DNA of 64,000 nt. Source: Hydrogenovibrio sp. SC-1. Its GTDB lineage: Bacteria; Pseudomonadota; Gammaproteobacteria; Thiomicrospirales; Thiomicrospiraceae. Below, piece by piece: positions 26,576 through 35,104 of this stretch. Made by a program: the position numbers and the translations under genes. The notes under the pieces were generated by a model. That model was given only the letters and a program-made list of their open reading frames with translations, made no database searches and had not been told where the DNA came from. Location of the stretch: positions 62,001 to 126,000 of the forward strand of contig NZ_PKGB01000004.1 in assembly GCF_002848135.1 (NCBI RefSeq), read 5' to 3'. The first letter of the stretch is position 1; each line of letters begins with the position of its first letter.

Positions 26576-27763
26576 ATGTCGGATGTGAAAAAAATCGCGC
26601 AACTTCTAAAGGCTTCTGTTCAAGCTGAAGTTCAAGGGATGGAAAGTCTTTATGAGACTTCTCAATTAGTAGGCAAGTTAAGAAAAATGATTTATTTTTT
26701 GCAGCTGGAAAGAGGGGCGTCTGCATTGCACTTGGTTTTAGGGGAAGTGGATGAGAAAGTTGACTATACAAAATATCGTGCGCTTTTTTGTGAGGAAAGG
26801 CGAGTATTTGATTCATTAATCGAACAGTGGTTGGATAATTCACAAGGTAAAGCAGTTCAAAGTGGCATTTTTATTAGTATTGCTAAGTCTTTAAATTTGA
26901 TGAATTCGGTTTTATTTGATGTGCGTAGAGATGTTGATAGTCAATCAATTTCTCCTGCTCAGGCAACTTCTTTCTTTAGTCAAGTTATTAAAAGTTTTAT
27001 CGATATAGTGGTGGAAATGACAGAGTTACCGCAAGAGCCTGATGTCTCAAAATTAATGGTATCGTTAATTTATATTTTGAATGCAAAAGAATTGGCAGGC
27101 CAAGAGCGTGCATTGGGTACTTACATTAAGGCGGCAAAATTGTTTAATGATGAAGTACTTGTCAGTCAGTTGAGCAGCGTTATACAAATGCAAGATTATA
27201 ATTTAATAGCAGCCAAGGACTATTTGCCTCAACATCTTTTAGAAGGTTTAAAGACTTTAAGTCAAGATAAGGCTTTTTTTCAATCTAGAGAGAGTGTACT
27301 AGACCCAAGTCTTTTTGGGGTGTTGGTGGCTCGCAAGTGGTTTGAGGCGAGTACTGCTCACATTGACATCATTCAAAACCTTGAAGAGTCTTTAATGCAG
27401 TTGGTTATGAAAACTTGTGTAATTAAATTAACTCAAGCGGAGAAGCTTTTAAATAAGGATGAGATTTTTTTTGATAACCATATTACAGAACCCGATGTAA
27501 AGCTTGATGTGTCTCTTAGTGCAAAGTCTCTATTGATTGAAAAGCTTAAGCAGCAGGGAGGAGAGTTAAAAAAAACGCAAGAAGAGCTTGCGTTGACGAG
27601 ACAAGCGTTGAACGAGCAGAAAATTCTACAACGAGCAAAGGCAAAACTGATGAAGCACTTCAAGTTATCAGAGGAGGTTGCACATCAAAAAATGCAACAA
27701 CTGGCTATGTCACAAGGCGAAAAGATAATAACGGTTGCTGAAAAAGTTTTAAAAGCGGATTAG
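26576..27763 (+). CDS. nasR: NasR-like nitrate/nitrite-responsive antiterminator (NIT + ANTAR)
   Basis: A 395-residue cytoplasmic regulator. Residues 15-300 fit a NIT sensor domain (KLRKMIYFLQLERGASALHL near 40; NAKELAGQERALGTYIKAAKLF near 180). The C-terminal 60 residues form an ANTAR RNA-binding domain (ILQRAKAKLMKHFKLSEEVA, then HQKMQQLAMSQGEKIITVAE). NasR of Klebsiella binds nitrate and prevents termination in the nasF leader. Here a terminator (27,930-27,980) lies between this gene and nrtA, the expected target. The ATG at 26576 follows an A/G-rich site. First gene of the nitrate block. Confidence 0.9.
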   Translation: MSDVKKIAQLLKASVQAEVQGMESLYETSQLVGKLRKMIYFLQLERGASALHLVLGEVDEKVDYTKYRALFCEERRVFDSLIEQWLDNSQGKAVQSGIFISIAKSLNLMNSVLFDVRRDVDSQSISPAQATSFFSQVIKSFIDIVVEMTELPQEPDVSKLMVSLIYILNAKELAGQERALGTYIKAAKLFNDEVLVSQLSSVIQMQDYNLIAAKDYLPQHLLEGLKTLSQDKAFFQSRESVLDPSLFGVLVARKWFEASTAHIDIIQNLEESLMQLVMKTCVIKLTQAEKLLNKDEIFFDNHITEPDVKLDVSLSAKSLLIEKLKQQGGELKKTQEELALTRQALNEQKILQRAKAKLMKHFKLSEEVAHQKMQQLAMSQGEKIITVAEKVLKAD

Positions 27764-27882
27764 CTGTACTGGTGCTAGATAGCACTTTATTGGTGCTTGT
27801 TTGTTCGGTATTGGTGTTTTTAGATTGATTTTAAAAAGATGTATATTTAGTATATCGTTGAATTATAAGAATATAAGGTGTT

Positions 27883-27898
27883 TGGCGTGATTATAGCT
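27883..27898 (+). promoter_or_regulatory. Sigma-54-like promoter of the nitrate assimilation operon
   Basis: TGGCGTGATTATAGCT has the GG (27,884-27,885) and GC (27,896-27,897) exactly 12 bases apart, as in -24/-12 promoters (consensus TGGCAC-N5-TTGCT). It lies just before the leader terminator. An NtrC-dependent start near 27,909 is inferred; the -12 element is imperfect. Confidence 0.55.
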
Positions 27899-27929
27899 TG
27901 ATTTAGTAAAAATTGAATTTAGAGTAATG

Positions 27930-27980
27930 ACGCTCACACAGGCTTTTTATGTAAAGAAGTCCGTGTGGGCGTTTTTTTTT
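27930..27980 (+). terminator. Leader terminator (attenuator) upstream of nrtA
   Basis: ACGCTCACAC (27,930-27,939) pairs with GTGTGGGCGT (27,963-27,972) with one wobble pair, and nine T follow. It stands between the putative promoter and the first structural gene, so it must be passed for nrtA expression. Regulation by the neighbouring NasR-like ANTAR protein is the likely mechanism. The paired hexaloop hairpins bound by ANTAR proteins could not be resolved by eye. Confidence 0.82.
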
Positions 27981-28009
27981 GTCTTTTGTTTATTTTGTGA
28001 GGTTGGGTT

Positions 28010-29392
28010 ATGTTGGAATCAAATCGAAGAAATTTATTTAAAAAATCTATAGTAGCGCTGGCAATTTCTGCCAGTATTATCAGCTCTCCTGTCTATGCAG
28101 AATTAGGCTATCCAGAAAAAGAAGATTTGAAATTTGGCTTTATTAAATTAACGGATATGGCGCCCTTAGCCGTTGCTTACGAAAAACGTTTTTTTGAAGA
28201 TGAAGGGCTTTATGTTCAGCTAGAGGCCCAGGCGAATTGGAAAGTTCTATTGGACAGAGTCATTGATGGTCAGCTAGATGGAGCTCATATGCTAGCGGGT
28301 CAGCCAATTGCCGCAACTATAGGGTATGGCACCAAATCAAATGTCATCACCCCTATTTCAATGGATTTAAACGGTAATGCAATCACTGTTTCGAATAAAA
28401 CGTGGGCAGCGATGAAACCCAATGTTGAAATGGAAAACGGCCAACCTAAGCATCCAATCAGTGCGTCTACATTAAAGCCTGTTGTGGAGTCTTATAAAAA
28501 TGCTGGCAAAGCATTTAAGATGGGAATGGTTTTTCCGGTTTCAACGCATAACTATGAACTACGCTATTGGTTAGCAGCAGGAGGGCTTAAACCGGGTTAT
28601 TATGCGCCGCATAAAGGGGATACGGCAGGAACACTAAATGCAGATGTCTTACTTTCTGTGACGCCCCCGCCACAAATGCCTTCCACGATGGAAGCCGGCA
28701 CAATTGAAGGCTATTGTGTCGGAGAGCCGTGGAATCAGCAAGCGGTTTTCAAGGGCATCGGGGTACCCGTTATTTCCGACAATTCAATTCAAAAAAACAA
28801 CCCAGAAAAAGTCTTTGGTTTAAGAGAAGATTTTTATAAACAGTACCCAAATACAACTATTCGTATCGTCAAAGCCATGATTCGAGCCGCTAAATGGCTG
28901 GATGAAGAAAACAACAAAAACCGTCCAGAAGCGGTCAAGATTTTATCTAAATCCAGTTATGTGGGGGCAGACTATAAAGTCATTGCCAATTCAATGACAG
29001 GGACGTTTGAATATGAAAAAGGAGACAAGCGCTCCGAACCGGATTTCAATGTTTTCTTCCGTTATAACGCAACCTATCCCTATTATTCCGATGCCATTTG
29101 GTATATGACGCAAATGCGCCGTTGGGGACAGATTTCAGAGTATAAGCCGGATACTTGGTATCAGGGTATGGCGAAAAAAGTCTATCGTCCTGATATTTAT
29201 AAAAAAGCGGTTGAGGCCTTAATTGAAGACGGTGTGATGAAAAAATCCGACTTTGATAATGCCGTTTTTACAACGGATGGTTATCGAGGTGTGCAAGATG
29301 ATTTTATGGATGGCATACCTTATGACGGATCAACCCCTAATGCATATATTGATAGCCTGAAGATCGGCCTAAAAGGCAAAGAAAAACTGTAA
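28010..29392 (+). CDS. nrtA: NrtA, nitrate ABC transporter substrate-binding protein
   Basis: Periplasmic binding protein for nitrate (NrtA/CmpA family, 460 residues). The N-terminus has a twin-arginine-like motif (NRRNLFKKS) and hydrophobic segment ending VYA, so Tat export is likely. Family features: GFIKLTDMAPLAVAYEKRFF near residue 43, DGQLDGAHMLAGQP near 86 (ligand loop), and VGEPWNQQA near 239. It is the first structural gene after the leader terminator. A stem-loop after the stop (29,404-29,429) may keep its expression above that of nrtB. Confidence 0.95.
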   Translation: MLESNRRNLFKKSIVALAISASIISSPVYAELGYPEKEDLKFGFIKLTDMAPLAVAYEKRFFEDEGLYVQLEAQANWKVLLDRVIDGQLDGAHMLAGQPIAATIGYGTKSNVITPISMDLNGNAITVSNKTWAAMKPNVEMENGQPKHPISASTLKPVVESYKNAGKAFKMGMVFPVSTHNYELRYWLAAGGLKPGYYAPHKGDTAGTLNADVLLSVTPPPQMPSTMEAGTIEGYCVGEPWNQQAVFKGIGVPVISDNSIQKNNPEKVFGLREDFYKQYPNTTIRIVKAMIRAAKWLDEENNKNRPEAVKILSKSSYVGADYKVIANSMTGTFEYEKGDKRSEPDFNVFFRYNATYPYYSDAIWYMTQMRRWGQISEYKPDTWYQGMAKKVYRPDIYKKAVEALIEDGVMKKSDFDNAVFTTDGYRGVQDDFMDGIPYDGSTPNAYIDSLKIGLKGKEKL

Positions 29393-29403
29393 GTAAATTG
29401 TTT

Positions 29404-29433
29404 GCAGGTTCTTTCTTTTATGAACCTGCTTTT
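29404..29433 (+). terminator. Intercistronic stem-loop between nrtA and nrtB
   Basis: GCAGGTTC (29,404-29,411) and GAACCTGC (29,422-29,429) form a perfect 8-bp stem followed by four T. Such hairpins after a binding-protein gene often limit read-through or protect the upstream mRNA, giving an excess of binding protein. The effect here is inferred. Confidence 0.65.
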
Positions 29434-29453
29434 AAGAAATAAAGGTAAGTTAT

Positions 29454-30452
29454 ATGAACCCTTTAAAATGGTCACTTGTTGAGCCTTTTTATAAACTCCT
29501 TATTGGTGAAGACCGAAAAGGTCAAATCAATAATATTACAAAAATGATTGGATTGCCCATAGCAGGCCTGGTGGTTTTTTTGCTCATTTGGCAAGGAGCA
29601 TCCTCCAATATTCATACTTCTCTGGGACAGTTTCCTGGTCCAGTACAGACCTATGAGCAATTTATCTCCTTACAAGAAGAAGCTGAGGCATCTGCATTAA
29701 AAGAAGAAAAGTTTTACGAGCGCCAAGCAGAACGTAATGCGCAAAGAGTTGAAAAAGATCCGGGCTATGTTCCGACGATTAGAGATTACACTGGGCCACC
29801 AACGTTCTTTGAACAAATAGGTCGAAGTTTGGTGACAGTGATGAGTGGGTTTTTTTTGGCCTCTATCATAGCCATTCCAATTGGGATTGTCATTGGATTA
29901 AGTGCCAATGCCTATGCCGCGGTCAATCCTTTGATCCAAATCTTTAAGCCTGTTTCTCCACTTGCCTGGTTACCGCTGGTTACTATGGTCGTATCTGCGG
30001 TTTATGTGACAGATGATCCTGCATTTGACAAAGCCTTTCTAAACTCGATGTTTACGGTTTTATTGTGTTGTTTGTGGCCGACGATCATCAATACTGCAGC
30101 TGGTGTGGCGACGGTTACTCAGGACTTGAAAAATGTAAGCCAGGTTTTACGTTTGAGCTGGTGGACACATGTCAGAAAAATCGTTTTACCGTGCTCTATT
30201 CCTATGATGTTTACAGGCTTGCGAATTTCACTAGGGATTGCCTGGATGGTGTTGATTGCAGCTGAAATGCTGGCTCAAAACCCAGGCCTGGGTAAATTTG
30301 TATGGGATGAATTTCAAAATGGAAGCTCCAACTCTCTGGGACGTATTATGGTCGCTGTCATTATGATTGGGATTGTTGGATTTATTTTAGATCGCGGCAT
30401 GTTGATTTTGCAAAAAGCAGTGTCGTGGGATAAGTCTGTCACATTACGATAA
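29454..30452 (+). CDS. nrtB: NrtB, nitrate ABC transporter permease
   Basis: Inner-membrane permease of 332 residues. After the first membrane helix (about 30-50) there is an unusual charged, periplasmic stretch (about 75-115, ALKEEKFYERQAERNAQRVEK) that is found in proteobacterial NasE-type permeases. The later part has the five-helix transporter core and the EAA-type loop (LRLSWWTHVRKIVLPCSIPMMFTGLRI) that contacts the ATPase. It lies 61 bases after nrtA with AAAGGTAAG upstream and is followed by the ATPase gene 20 bases later. Confidence 0.95.
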   Translation: MNPLKWSLVEPFYKLLIGEDRKGQINNITKMIGLPIAGLVVFLLIWQGASSNIHTSLGQFPGPVQTYEQFISLQEEAEASALKEEKFYERQAERNAQRVEKDPGYVPTIRDYTGPPTFFEQIGRSLVTVMSGFFLASIIAIPIGIVIGLSANAYAAVNPLIQIFKPVSPLAWLPLVTMVVSAVYVTDDPAFDKAFLNSMFTVLLCCLWPTIINTAAGVATVTQDLKNVSQVLRLSWWTHVRKIVLPCSIPMMFTGLRISLGIAWMVLIAAEMLAQNPGLGKFVWDEFQNGSSNSLGRIMVAVIMIGIVGFILDRGMLILQKAVSWDKSVTLR

Positions 30453-30472
30453 ACCGGGGTAGGAGAAAGAAA

Positions 30473-31267
30473 ATGTCAGAAGTTCATTTGGAATTAACAG
30501 ATGTTGGGATAGAGTTTCCAACCCCTAAAGGACCTTTTAGAGCCTTAGAAAAAGTAGATCTAAAAATAAAACAAGGTGAATTTATTTCCCTGATTGGGCA
30601 TTCAGGTTGTGGAAAATCGACGGTATTAAATATTGTAGCAGGTCTTTATGAAGCCACTGAAGGCGGTGTATTGTTGGATGGGAGAGAGGTCAATGAACCA
30701 GGGCCAGAAAGGGCTGTTGTCTTTCAAAACCATTCGTTACTGCCTTGGTTAACAGCATATGAAAATGTGGAATTAGCCGTTGATCAAGTGTTTAAAAGAA
30801 GCAAAACCGCATCAGAGAAAAAAGAGTGGATTGAACATAACTTAAAACTGGTTCATATGGATCATGCCATGCATAAAAGACCTGATGAAATTTCAGGCGG
30901 GATGAAGCAGCGTGTCGGCATTGCTCGGGCATTGGCGATGCAACCTAAAATCATGCTAATGGATGAACCTTTTGGCGCTCTGGATGCACTAACCAGAGCG
31001 CATTTGCAAGACTCCTTAATGGAGATCCAGAAGGAGTTAAACAATACTGTCATTATGATTACGCACGATGTGGATGAAGCGGTTTTACTGTCGGATCGCA
31101 TTGTGATGATGACTAATGGCCCAGCAGCCAGTATTGGTGAAATATTAAGCGTGGATTTACCTCAGCCAAGAGATCGTTTAGCCCTAGCAGATGATCCGAC
31201 TTATAACCATTATCGTTCTGAAGTGTTGCGTTTCTTGTATGAAAAGCAGCGCAAGGTTAATCATTAA
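30473..31267 (+). CDS. nrtC: NrtC/NrtD-type nitrate ABC transporter ATPase
   Basis: Cytoplasmic ATPase (264 residues) energising nitrate uptake with NrtA and NrtB. Seen: Walker A GHSGCGKST (about 42-50), Q-loop VVFQNHSLLPWLTA, signature ISGGMKQRVGIARALA, Walker B KIMLMDEPFGALD and switch MITHDVDEA. It has the short NrtD/NasD form without the binding-protein-like extension of cyanobacterial NrtC. GGAG at 30,463 precedes the ATG. Only one ATPase gene is present, so it probably acts as a homodimer. Confidence 0.94.
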   Translation: MSEVHLELTDVGIEFPTPKGPFRALEKVDLKIKQGEFISLIGHSGCGKSTVLNIVAGLYEATEGGVLLDGREVNEPGPERAVVFQNHSLLPWLTAYENVELAVDQVFKRSKTASEKKEWIEHNLKLVHMDHAMHKRPDEISGGMKQRVGIARALAMQPKIMLMDEPFGALDALTRAHLQDSLMEIQKELNNTVIMITHDVDEAVLLSDRIVMMTNGPAASIGEILSVDLPQPRDRLALADDPTYNHYRSEVLRFLYEKQRKVNH

Positions 31268-31282
31268 GGAACGGGTGATCTT

Positions 31283-32494
31283 ATGAAACCGAAACTTATT
31301 TTAGTCGGGACAGGAATGGCAGGAACGCGTTTTCTTGAACACTTGCTGGAAGAAGCGCCGGATACCTATGAGATCGAAGTATTCAACAAAGAACCTGTCG
31401 GGGGATACAACCGTATCATGTTATCTCCGGTATTGGCTGGCGAAAAAACAATCCCAGATATTATGACCCATGATGAGGCCTGGTTTGAAGAACAGAGAAT
31501 ACGTTTGCACACTGGCAAAACGGTTTCAGCGATTGATTCAGTAGGACAAGTTCTCACAACCTTTTGTGGCGAGACATACTTTTACGACAAACTCGTTATC
31601 GCAACAGGCTCTAACCCTTTTAAATTAGAGATACCCGGTGCTGATTTACCGGGTGTTGTAACGTTTAGAGATATTCGTGATGTCGAAAATATGCTATCGG
31701 TTTCCGAGAATAAGAATAAAGCCATTGTCATTGGTGGGGGGCTACTAGGGTTGGAAGCCGCCCATGGCTTAATAAAAAGGGGGATGGATGTCACCGTTAT
31801 TCATAGAAACGAAGTGCTGATGAATGTGCAGATGGATAAAGAATCCAGTCAATTGCTAAAGAACCATCTCGAACAGGACTCGAATCATTCACCTGGAATG
31901 AAGTTTCGTTTAGGCGTCAATACCACCGAAATTTTAGGGCAACAACAGGTTGAAGGCATTCGGTTAGATGATGGGGCAGAAATTGCAACCGATCTGGTGG
32001 TCATGTCGATAGGCATTCGCCCCAACATTCAGTTAGCCAAGCAAGCCAATCTTGATGTTAATCGAGGTATTTTGGTGAATGATTATCTTGAAACCTCAGC
32101 CGAAAATATTTACGCGCTAGGTGAGTGCAATGAACATCGTGGTCAAACCTATGGTCTTGTTGCGCCACTGTATGAACAGGCTAAGGTGCTGGCGAAGAGA
32201 TTGGCCGGACAATACGTGTCTTATAAAGGTTCCATTACCTCTACGATGCTAAAGGTTACCGGGGTGAATTTGTTTTCTGCTGGAGATTTTAAAGGGGAAA
32301 ACGGAACGGATGTGATTGTGTTTAGAGACCTAGCAAAAAATATTTATCGGAAAATTGTATTAAAAAACAATCAGGTTATTGGAGCGCTTTTATTTGGTGA
32401 TACCACCGGCGCCACTTGGCTATTTGAGCTGTTACAAAAAAAACAAAATATTTCCTCAATGCGAGAAACCTTGGTTTTCGGTCCGGGTTATTGA
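31283..32494 (+). CDS. FAD/NAD(P)-dependent oxidoreductase, NirB N-terminal-like (NasB-type)
   Basis: A 403-residue pyridine-nucleotide-disulfide oxidoreductase. Two nucleotide sites are seen: VGTGMAGTRFLEHL near the N-terminus (FAD) and VIGGGLLGLEAAHGL near 150 (NAD(P)H). Other family segments are NRIMLSPVLAGEK and IYALGECNEHRGQTYGLVAPLYEQA. It closely parallels the first 400 residues of the adjacent NirB. In nitrate clusters such proteins pass electrons from NADH to the nitrate reductase NasA, the role proposed here by context. It starts 15 bases after the ATPase gene. Confidence 0.88.
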   Translation: MKPKLILVGTGMAGTRFLEHLLEEAPDTYEIEVFNKEPVGGYNRIMLSPVLAGEKTIPDIMTHDEAWFEEQRIRLHTGKTVSAIDSVGQVLTTFCGETYFYDKLVIATGSNPFKLEIPGADLPGVVTFRDIRDVENMLSVSENKNKAIVIGGGLLGLEAAHGLIKRGMDVTVIHRNEVLMNVQMDKESSQLLKNHLEQDSNHSPGMKFRLGVNTTEILGQQQVEGIRLDDGAEIATDLVVMSIGIRPNIQLAKQANLDVNRGILVNDYLETSAENIYALGECNEHRGQTYGLVAPLYEQAKVLAKRLAGQYVSYKGSITSTMLKVTGVNLFSAGDFKGENGTDVIVFRDLAKNIYRKIVLKNNQVIGALLFGDTTGATWLFELLQKKQNISSMRETLVFGPGY

Positions 32495-32530
32495 AGCTTG
32501 TAGTCAAGAATTAGAGATTAGGAGAATGAA

Positions 32531-35071
32531 ATGAAACAGCATATTGTTGTCATTGGTAATGGAATGGTGGGTCACAGTTTTCTCGAAAAGCTTATCGCCA
32601 GTGAAGTATTTGGAAACTTTGAGGTAACGGTTTTTGGGGAAGAGCCACGCAAAGCCTATGACAGAGTTTATTTATCCTCCTATTTCTCTGGAAAAACAGC
32701 TGAAGACTTAAGCTTGGTTAAACCGGGATTCTATGAAGAAAATGACATTCAACTGTACTTGCAAGATAAGGTTATTGATATTGATCGTACTCAAAAAACC
32801 ATTACCTCCGAATCCGGACAAAAAGTATCGTATGACAAGTTGATTTTAGCAGCAGGGTCTTATCCTTTTGTACCCCCTATTACAGGAAATGATCGTGATG
32901 GCTGTTTGGTTTATCGCACCATTGAAGATTTGGAAGCCATTAAATCTGCCGCTGCTAATGGCAAAACCGGTGTGGTTGTTGGCGGTGGATTATTGGGGTT
33001 AGAGGCCGCTAAAGCGCTGAAAGATCTTGGTTTGGATACACATGTGGTTGAATTTGCGCCAAGATTAATGCCCGTCCAATTGGATGAAGGAGGCGCGGGA
33101 TTACTCAAAAGGAAAATTGAGAATCTAGGTGTGCATGTCCATGTTTCAAAAGCAACGCAAGAGATTATAGAAGGAGAAAAATGTCTTAATAAAATGGTCT
33201 TTTCCGATGGGGAATCTCTGGAAACCGATATTGTTTTATTTTCAGCCGGTATACGTCCACGTGACGATTTAGCAAGACAGGCAGAGTTAGCAATTGGGCC
33301 TCGTGGTGGTGTTGAAATCAATGATCAATGCTTGACGTCAGATCCTAATATTTATGCCATCGGCGAATGTGCGCTGCACAACGGTATGATTTATGGACTG
33401 GTTGCACCAGGTTATGCTATGGCTCAAGCGGTAGTTGATCAATTGAACTTAACGCCCGCCAATTTTGAAGGTGCGGATATGAGCACCAAGTTGAAGTTAA
33501 TGGGGGTCGATGTTGGTTCCATCGGAGATCCTCATGGTAACGATGAGAGTGCCTTGTCTTATGTCTATGAAAATGGACCGGAAGAGGTCTATAAAAAAAT
33601 CGTAGTTTCATCAGATGGCCAAAAATTATTAGGCGCTGTTTTGGTAGGCGATGCAGAAGATTTTAGTAATCTCTTGCAAATAATGCTGAATGATATGACG
33701 TTGCCTGAACACCCAGATTCCTTAATTCTTCCTAACCGGGATGGTCAAAGTAGTGACTTATTTGGCCCTGATGCCTTACCGGAAACCGCTCAAATTTGCT
33801 CCTGTTATGACGTGTCTAAAGGCGACATCATTCAAGCGGCTGAAGCAGGGTGTTGCACAGTTTCAGATGTTAAAGCATCCACGCAAGCAGGGACTGGTTG
33901 TGGTGGCTGCGTTCAATTAGTGACCAATGTCTTAAACAATGAACTTGAAAAGCGTGGTGTGGAAGTTAATACCGACCTTTGTGAACACTTCAGCCATACC
34001 CGTCAAGAATTGTTTCATATCTGCCAGGTGGAAGGCATTAAAACCTTCGAAAATCTTATCCAAAAGCATGGTCGTGGGCATGGTTGCGATATTTGTAAAC
34101 AAACCACAGGCAATATTTTTGCCTCGTTATGGAATAGCTATGCTTTGGAACCTGACAAAATCCCACTGCAGGATACCAACGATAATTATTTGGGTAACAT
34201 GCAAAAAGACGGGACTTACTCTGTAATTCCTCGGGTACCGGGCGGCGAGATAACGCCCCAAAAATTAATCGTTCTGGGTCAGGTAGCGACCAAATACAAA
34301 CTGTACACAAAGGTTAATGGGGGACAGAGAATTGTGTTGTTTGGGGCGCAGATGAATGACCTTCCTGCGATCTGGAAAGAGTTGATTGATGCTGGATTTG
34401 AGTCGGGACAAGCCTATGCTAAAGCGCTCAGAACGGTTAAATCATGCGTGGGTTCTACCTGGTGTCGTTATGGTTTAGATGACTCAGTGACCATGGCGAT
34501 CGATATGGAAAATCGTTATAAGGGGCTTCGCTCACCCCATAAAATCAAAATGGGTGTGTCGGGGTGTACGCGTGAATGTGCCGAAGCACAGGCAAAAGAC
34601 ATCGGTTTGATTTCAACGGAGGAAGGTTGGAATTTATATGTGTGCGGAAACGGCGGAATGAAGCCCCGTCATGCCGATTTATTTGCAACAAAACTGACTC
34701 AAGAAGAAGTCTTCCGTTATGTTGATCGGTTGTTAATGTTTTATATCAAAACGGCTGATCGCTTGCAAAGGACAGCCAGTTGGATGGATAACTTAGAAGG
34801 TGGATTAAGTTACTTGCAAGAGGTTGTGATTCAAGATTCACTAGGTATCGGCGAGTCTCTGGAAGATCAAATGAAACGTTTGCGTGAAACTTATGAGTGT
34901 GACTGGAAGCGAGCCATTGAAACCCCGTCTTTCACTAAAAGATTCCGTTCATTTGTGAATGTGGATGATAAGGCCGAGCAGTTGTTTGTTCAGGAGCGAG
35001 GACAAATTAGACCTGCGACCGAGCAAGATAAATTGAACGGAATTGCAGTTCAAGTAAAAGAAATCGCTTAA
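32531..35071 (+). CDS. nirB: NirB, assimilatory NAD(P)H nitrite reductase large subunit
   Basis: Reduces nitrite to ammonium in the cytoplasm. The order of domains is FAD/NAD(P) oxidoreductase (1-410; VVGGGLLGLEAAKAL near 143), a BFD-like [2Fe-2S] segment (ICSCYDVSKGDI near 420, GTGCGGCVQLV near 456), then the siroheme/[4Fe-4S] sulfite/nitrite reductase domain (550-780; CVGSTWCRYGL near 640 and VSGCTRECAEAQAKD near 680). The length of 846 is typical. GGAGAATGAA precedes the ATG. NirD is encoded 1.4 kb downstream after a porin gene, not directly adjacent as is usual. Confidence 0.96.
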   Translation: MKQHIVVIGNGMVGHSFLEKLIASEVFGNFEVTVFGEEPRKAYDRVYLSSYFSGKTAEDLSLVKPGFYEENDIQLYLQDKVIDIDRTQKTITSESGQKVSYDKLILAAGSYPFVPPITGNDRDGCLVYRTIEDLEAIKSAAANGKTGVVVGGGLLGLEAAKALKDLGLDTHVVEFAPRLMPVQLDEGGAGLLKRKIENLGVHVHVSKATQEIIEGEKCLNKMVFSDGESLETDIVLFSAGIRPRDDLARQAELAIGPRGGVEINDQCLTSDPNIYAIGECALHNGMIYGLVAPGYAMAQAVVDQLNLTPANFEGADMSTKLKLMGVDVGSIGDPHGNDESALSYVYENGPEEVYKKIVVSSDGQKLLGAVLVGDAEDFSNLLQIMLNDMTLPEHPDSLILPNRDGQSSDLFGPDALPETAQICSCYDVSKGDIIQAAEAGCCTVSDVKASTQAGTGCGGCVQLVTNVLNNELEKRGVEVNTDLCEHFSHTRQELFHICQVEGIKTFENLIQKHGRGHGCDICKQTTGNIFASLWNSYALEPDKIPLQDTNDNYLGNMQKDGTYSVIPRVPGGEITPQKLIVLGQVATKYKLYTKVNGGQRIVLFGAQMNDLPAIWKELIDAGFESGQAYAKALRTVKSCVGSTWCRYGLDDSVTMAIDMENRYKGLRSPHKIKMGVSGCTRECAEAQAKDIGLISTEEGWNLYVCGNGGMKPRHADLFATKLTQEEVFRYVDRLLMFYIKTADRLQRTASWMDNLEGGLSYLQEVVIQDSLGIGESLEDQMKRLRETYECDWKRAIETPSFTKRFRSFVNVDDKAEQLFVQERGQIRPATEQDKLNGIAVQVKEIA

Positions 35072-35104
35072 CTTAGAAAGAAATAATATAAGGAGACCAT
35101 CACA

